Source: Chara braunii
Lineage: Eukaryota > Streptophyta > Charophyceae > Charales > Characeae
Reading direction: 5' to 3'
Length of the DNA stretch: 23,057 nt
NCBI GenBank assembly: GCA_003427395.1
Contig: BFEA01000442.1
Location: 1,334,361-1,357,417 of the forward strand
Below, piece by piece: positions 18,901 to 23,057 of this stretch. Every line of letters begins with the position of its first letter. The first letter of the stretch is position 1. Under the pieces are notes generated by a model. It was given only the letters and a program-made list of their open reading frames with translations, searched no databases and was not told the origin of the DNA. The position numbers were made by a program, and so were the translations under genes.

Positions 18901-18903
18901 ATG

Positions 18904-19650
18904 CCTGCGAGGGAGCCACCTAGAGAAACCCTAGCACAAGCAGTCTCCAGACAACTATCTGGGTGGGGGCCTACATCAGCCTTTGTCATTGGGGTCCTTT
19001 GGTTGGAGGTTTTTCTTACAACACGTGCCTCTTGTGATGTACCCAAGGCCCACTCACATCCAACTAATCTCACATCAACCAAAATCAGTTGCCCTCTTCT
19101 CTTCTTCATTTCGGCCCAGGCGGGGCGACGTGGGATCAGCTCATCACCAATGTCTGAGAGGGAGCCACCTAGAGAGATACTAGGACACGCAGTCTCCAGA
19201 CAACTATCTGGGTGGGGTCCTACATCAACCTTTGTCGTTGGGGTCCTTTGGTTGGAGGTTTCTCTTGCAGCACGTGCCTCTTGTGATGTACCCAAGGCCC
19301 ACTCGCATCCAACTAATCTCTACATCAGCCAAAATCAGTCGCCCTCTTCTCTTCTTCATTTCAGCCCAGGCCAGACGACGTGTGATCAGCTCATCACCAA
19401 TGCCTGTGAGGGAGCCACCAAGAGAGACACTAGCACAAGCAGTCTCCAGACAACTATCTAGGTGGAGGCCTACATCAGCCTTTGTCGTTGGGTTCCTTTG
19501 GTTGGAGGCTTCTCTTGTAGCACGTGCCTCTTGTGATTTACCCAAGGTCCTTTGGTTGGAGGTTTCTCTTGTAGCACGTGCCTCTTGTGATTTACCCAAG
19601 GCCCCAGTAGGAGCAGATGCCACTGCTACCAGCTGTTGCCTTTTTTGCAC
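18904..19650 (-). repeat. 249-bp tandem repeat, three units
   Basis: The word gagggagccacc starts at 18909, 19158 and 19408, so units are 249 and 250 bp. The first is a multiple of three, giving an 83-residue coding repeat on the minus strand (for example GTSQEARAARETSNQRTP, PDSCLETAC, GDELIPRRPAWAEMKKRRG). The 250-bp unit throws the frame. A nested 54-bp duplication (18 residues, LGKSQEARATRE) lies at about 19494-19601. The repeats sit between the zinc-knuckle part of gag and the protease and are not part of any standard gypsy domain. Confidence 0.85.
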
Positions 19651-20350
19651 TGATCTGAACTCAAGGCCTTCCTTTCCACATTTGATGCAGGTCCCCGTTC
19701 CGAACCTCTTGGCCCACAAGTCACAGGGCATGTTCAATTTCTTCCATGGTTCTCCCTCTGCACGATCAGGGTGCCATGGGTATCTGCATGGTGTTTTTCC
19801 CCTTCCGCCTGAATTGCCATTGTTGGCAAGGGTGTACTTGCCTGTACCCCTATCTTGCTGTTGGAGGGCTCGGTCGGTGCTACCATGTGGGGGTCCATAA
19901 CCCCTACCTCTCTTTGCGCTGCCTTCATTGCTGCACTTCCCCTCATAGGCATGTCCTCTACCATCCCAACCACGACCTCCTCTACCTTGGTCGCCTCTTC
20001 CTCCTCGTCCTCCCCCATGGACCACAATAGAGAAATCACCTCCTTGGACTCCACCACCGTTCTCATCCAATCCATACTTAATTTGAACATAAGTTAGGGC
20101 TTCACAACCTCCTTCAAACATCACTACCAGGTTGTCCTTGCCCGTAATACTTCATGAAATGGTCTTACCTTTCCAACTCTTCGAAGTCCTTGCTTCTTGG
20201 AGAAAACCAGCCTGATCCACCGCCATCTTGCTAAATTGGTCATAGGTCATACCATCCTCGTAGAGATTACTCTTGATGGGGCAAGCAAGAGCTCTAGCAA
20301 AGTTGCTCAGAATCTGCTCAGGAGTCAGTCCATGATCGGGCTAGGGGGAA
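19601..20350 (-). pseudogene. Ty3/gypsy gag C-terminal part
   Basis: The minus strand frame, interrupted by a TAA near 20155, carries LTPEQILSNFARALACPIKS and MTYDQFSKMAVDQAG (20335-20215), then LTYVQIKYGLDENGGG. A Gly/Arg-rich RGG region (GGGRGGRGDQGRGGRG) follows, then basic and Gln-rich sequence. It ends with CDLWAKRFGTGTCIKCGKEG (about 19720-19665), the first half of a CCHC knuckle whose second half is lost. RGG and a knuckle indicate nucleic acid binding by Gag. The N-terminal part of gag is missing beyond 20350. It belongs with the protease at 18590-18900 and probably with the RT at 15465. Confidence 0.75.
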
Positions 20351-21142
20351 AGGGGTGAACTCGTAGGAGGTTCGAAATGCGGTTGGTCCGTGGAAACTTC
20401 ACTTGGAAGAAAAAAATATGGCACTTCTGGGGAAAGTGGTTGGGGGGGGGGGGGGGCAAATGCAGCAACCTGGCAACAGGCACTTGGAAAAAAAAAAAGT
20501 TATGTGAATGTCGTAGCGGGTGCTTGTGGTTGTAGAGGGGTTGAAAGGTGTTTGTGGTTATAGCGGGTGCTGAAGCGGTAACTGTCGTACAGGGATTTAA
20601 AAAATAACATAAAATGAACGTCCTATGACTCCTATCATCCTATGTGCACGACGTGCTTCGGGGAAGGGGTGAATGGTGGGTGTGGGCCGTGTGGTTGTAG
20701 GCTTGTGGGAAGTTCTAGCGGTGTAGGGGGTGCAAAAGCGGTAACCGGGCGAACGATACTTGGAAAACAAACAAGGTATAAGGGCCACTGTCGGGAGTGT
20801 CCCACTGCACTTGAGTATGTGAAAAAATATATATTCCCCAAGGCATTGAAGGGTTTGGGAACTTCGGGGAAAGTGGTTAAGGGTTGGTGTTGTTCTAAGT
20901 TTAACTTCTAACCCAAGGGTTATAAGCGTTGTTACGAAGAGTCACCGCATATTTGTTTCTATGTTGTCCTCATTTCATTTTTGTTATTTTGTTTTTGTTT
21001 GTTCCTTCTCTTGTTTGTCGATGTGGTTATGAAACTTATGATCCATCTTTTTCAGGGTGATTCTTTGGTTCTTGAGTGTAGTTGTCTGGCGCCGCACTTT
21101 GTGTCGTGTACTCTTCGTTAAATTCTCTTTGGGGTACGCATC
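20351..21142. other. Spacer with G15 tract
   Basis: No gene recognised. A run of 15 G lies at 20442-20456, and a short A run at 20489-20500. Words such as gtgcttgtggttgtag and gcggtaac recur (20520-20590, 20680-20740), suggesting a decayed local repeat. Right of 20980 the sequence is T-rich and may include the 5' flank of the transposase remnant. Confidence 0.4.
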
Positions 21143-22462
21143 ATGTCCAACCCACACGACAACACTGGGAAGGGGCCCGCGGACTCTTCCTCGACACCAG
21201 GGACGAAGTCGGACGCTAGTAAGAAAGGCCACAACACGAAGACATTTGATTCTCCTTTCAAGGTTGATCCGAAAGCAGATGGGAAACAAGATGACCCTGT
21301 TTGACATTTTATCGCTCGAGATCATTATTTGGGTGGATCCACTGCGTTGGCAAGAAAGAACGGTTGTCGTTGTATGTGCCGATTATGTGGTCGTTCTATT
21401 TGTAGGGGTGCTTGCGGTGCGAAGGAGCACTTTTACCGTAGCGAGGGCTACAGATGCGGAGTGGTGACTCCACTGGTATGGCACACAATTCAGTCAAAGG
21501 ATATGTCTAAGTGACATGTGCAGTTGGTTTCTGTGGTGCAGGCCTTGCGACTCTGCCTCCAGGTCATCATTCATTTCAATGGCCACCGATTCGTTTTCCC
21601 GAGGACACCGTTCCACCCCCCTTGTCGTCCACCGCCCCCTCGGAGGCAGTAGCGTCTCCACATCCTCCTCGTGCAGTGCTTCCCCCAGGTTCTGGGGGAG
21701 TCTCATCTGCACCGATTCATCCAACATTTCGTGCACCTGTTGCTGGCGCGGTTTCTTGTGGGGGTGCACATGTTGAGCGTCTCACACCATCGTTGGCAGC
21801 ACAAGGACCCGTGCCAGTTTTGGGCCGGGTGCCACCTGTGCAGTTTAACGAGGCTGGGACACATGCTTTCGTTGAGGGTCGTAGGTGGGGGAAGGATGCA
21901 GGCACATTAGCCGGCCATGCCCTGTTGTTCACTGGTAATAGGCACAAGACTGAAAGAGTTTCACGTACAGCCGCATGTCCTCTCGTGGCGGCACCGGCCG
22001 CAGAGGGGCATCATTCTATTCGTTATGACTGGTTACCACCCCCTCCTTCGCAGTCAGGAGGTCCCACGAATGACTTGCCATCGACCCATGTTGAAGAGGC
22101 CGCTGCAGTGCTCCCCGTTGCAGTTTTTGATGCGTAACCCACTTCTGCGCCTGCAAACGCCCCAACCTCGCAGTATGGTGTTTTTGGCACGTTGGATCCT
22201 TAGCAAAAGTTACGCAATATTCCTCTTGGCCAAATTGCATCACCCACTACTGCGGGTGGCGTGTTGGATTAGTTAGTTTGTGGCGTTGTTGCATGAGGGA
22301 GGGGCAGTTTAAGGCAACAGGCGGTGACCTCATATTATTCTGACCCTGTAGAGCACGCATGGCACCTGCAGATCATGGGATTCATTGTTGAGAGTGGCAT
22401 GTCATTCAACTGCGTGAAGCTTGAAAGCTTCAAACGCATGTTAACGATCATCATCCCACCAG
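21143..22462 (+). pseudogene. hAT-like transposase, N-terminal half, degenerate
   Basis: An ATG at 21143 opens a hydrophilic 53-codon stretch (MSNPHDNTGKGPADSS) ended by TGA (21302). The same frame then continues with LGGSTALARKNG and a BED-like zinc finger, CMCRLCGRSI ... GAKEHFYRSEG, to 21514. From 21511 the frame shifts by one; a Pro/Ala-rich linker runs to 22137 and, past four stops, reaches YSDPVEHAWHLQIMGFIVES and GMSFNCVKLESFKRML (about 22330-22440). This resembles the DUF659 start found in plant hAT transposases (FN followed by a Phe-x-x-Met pattern). The catalytic DDE domain is absent. It would act as a DNA-binding transposase in the nucleus; here it is dead unless introns explain the shifts, which I doubt given four stops in one frame. 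Confidence 0.6.
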
Positions 22463-22790
22463 GAGTTCCGGGAGTGCCTACCCCCAAGGGCCCCAACACC
22501 CCCAAGGCCTCCAACTTCCCGTACAGTTGTACCCCCTGCCCGCGCACAGCCAACCCCGACGGTCTTCAGTGGGAGCCACTGAGACCTAGCTGCCGTACAG
22601 CCCCAACCCTCCCACCAAGAGTTCCGGGAGCACCTACCCCAAGGGCCCCAACACCCCCAAGGCCTCCAACTTCCCGTACAGTTGTANCCCCTACCCGCGC
22701 ACAGCCAACCCCGACGGTCTTCAGTGGGAGCCACTGAGACCTAGCTGCCGTACAGCCCCTACCCCCAGAGCCCCAGCCCCCGCCAAGGTG
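22463..22790 (+). repeat. 156-bp Pro-rich tandem repeat
   Basis: The word gagttccgggag starts at 22463 and 22619, so the unit is 156 bp (52 codons); a third, partial unit starts near 22761. The first unit continues the frame of the transposase (VPGVPTPKGPNTPKASN). The second has one base fewer in a C run, so the frame shifts. An N at 22687 marks an uncertain base, and assembly or length errors are possible in such sequence. Confidence 0.8.
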
Positions 22791-23057
22791 TGAGCCATTT
22801 ATCAGTGGTCCATGACTCCACTCACAGCCCGCACCAATTGTGCCACGAACACCTGCAGTGCCCGCAGACGGCCGCAGACTCGCAATGCCCTGCAGGGCTT
22901 GCAAGGCCCTGCACCACAAATCCCCAACCCCCGCATCACCAACCCCTATTGCCGTTACCCCGCACGGGCCCTATCCGGGCTACCCCCCAGCTCCCCAAAC
23001 CACACCCCACTCCCCCCCTCTTCCCTCGAGAGGGGCCCCCACCCCGCCCCCAACAAC
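22791..23057. other. C-rich sequence, no gene
   Basis: Runs of cccc, gccctgcagggcttgc-type palindromes near 22888 and strong C bias on the plus strand. No reading frame has a recognised motif. Probably low-complexity sequence at the edge of the repeat. Confidence 0.4.

Noticed and set aside
20642-20911. Plus-strand Cys/Gly-rich frame of 89 codons
   Set aside because: Composition follows the GGT/GTG-rich DNA; the Cys spacing fits no finger I recognise.

Overview
The window looks like transposon-dense nuclear DNA from the green (streptophyte) lineage. Clues are plant-type TTTAGGG-like repeats near 16920-17060, Ty3/gypsy elements of plant style, a BED-finger/hAT-type transposase remnant, and one exon resembling plant Elongator subunit 2 (ELP2) between very repeat-rich flanks. 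A charophyte such as Chara would fit, but that is a guess from general character, not a search. I see no intact host gene, no rRNA operon, no CRISPR array and nothing bacterial. Most coding signal is broken by frameshifts and stops, so most entries are pseudogenes.

Region 1 (1-4757) is the most interesting part. It holds several copies of a repeat family (1-540, 2516-3080, 3187-3486, and again 18028-18119) whose complete copies contain a type III hammerhead ribozyme. The copy at 2781-2840 (+) has every core nucleotide, three helices (4, 5 and 9 bp) and complementary loops. The copies at 362-421 (-) and 3259-3318 (-) show decay. Next to them on the minus strand are a reverse transcriptase with GIPMGTN and YRLIDD motifs (about 1803-2530) and a degenerate gene joining a Josephin-like deubiquitinase domain to two RING-like fingers (943-1704). 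A second, more decayed RING copy (about 3640-4513) also abuts a hammerhead repeat, so the Josephin-RING gene appears to travel with, or recur inside, this repeat family.

Region 2 (4757-7790) holds the ELP2-like exon on the minus strand (4757-4993), then mostly noncoding sequence with a possible type I hammerhead-like motif (6621-6680, -) and a long CT/ATCT microsatellite.

Region 3 (7790-20350) is dominated by Ty3/gypsy fragments, all on the minus strand. Gag and protease (18345-20350), reverse transcriptase (15465-16057) and RT tail, RNase H and integrase (7915-9896) are collinear. They may be one old element split by later insertions. One gap contains a different gypsy element (10659-15155) with gag, protease, RT and RNase H but no visible integrase. 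The other gap holds a fold-back/MITE-like element (17655-18008), a tRNA-like fragment and a hammerhead-repeat fragment.

Region 4 (20350-23057) is noncoding sequence, then a degenerate hAT-like transposase N-terminal half (21143-22462, +) running into a proline-rich 156-bp tandem repeat and C-rich sequence. The window therefore reads as layers of retroelements and DNA transposons, probably spread through introns of, or next to, an ELP2-like gene.
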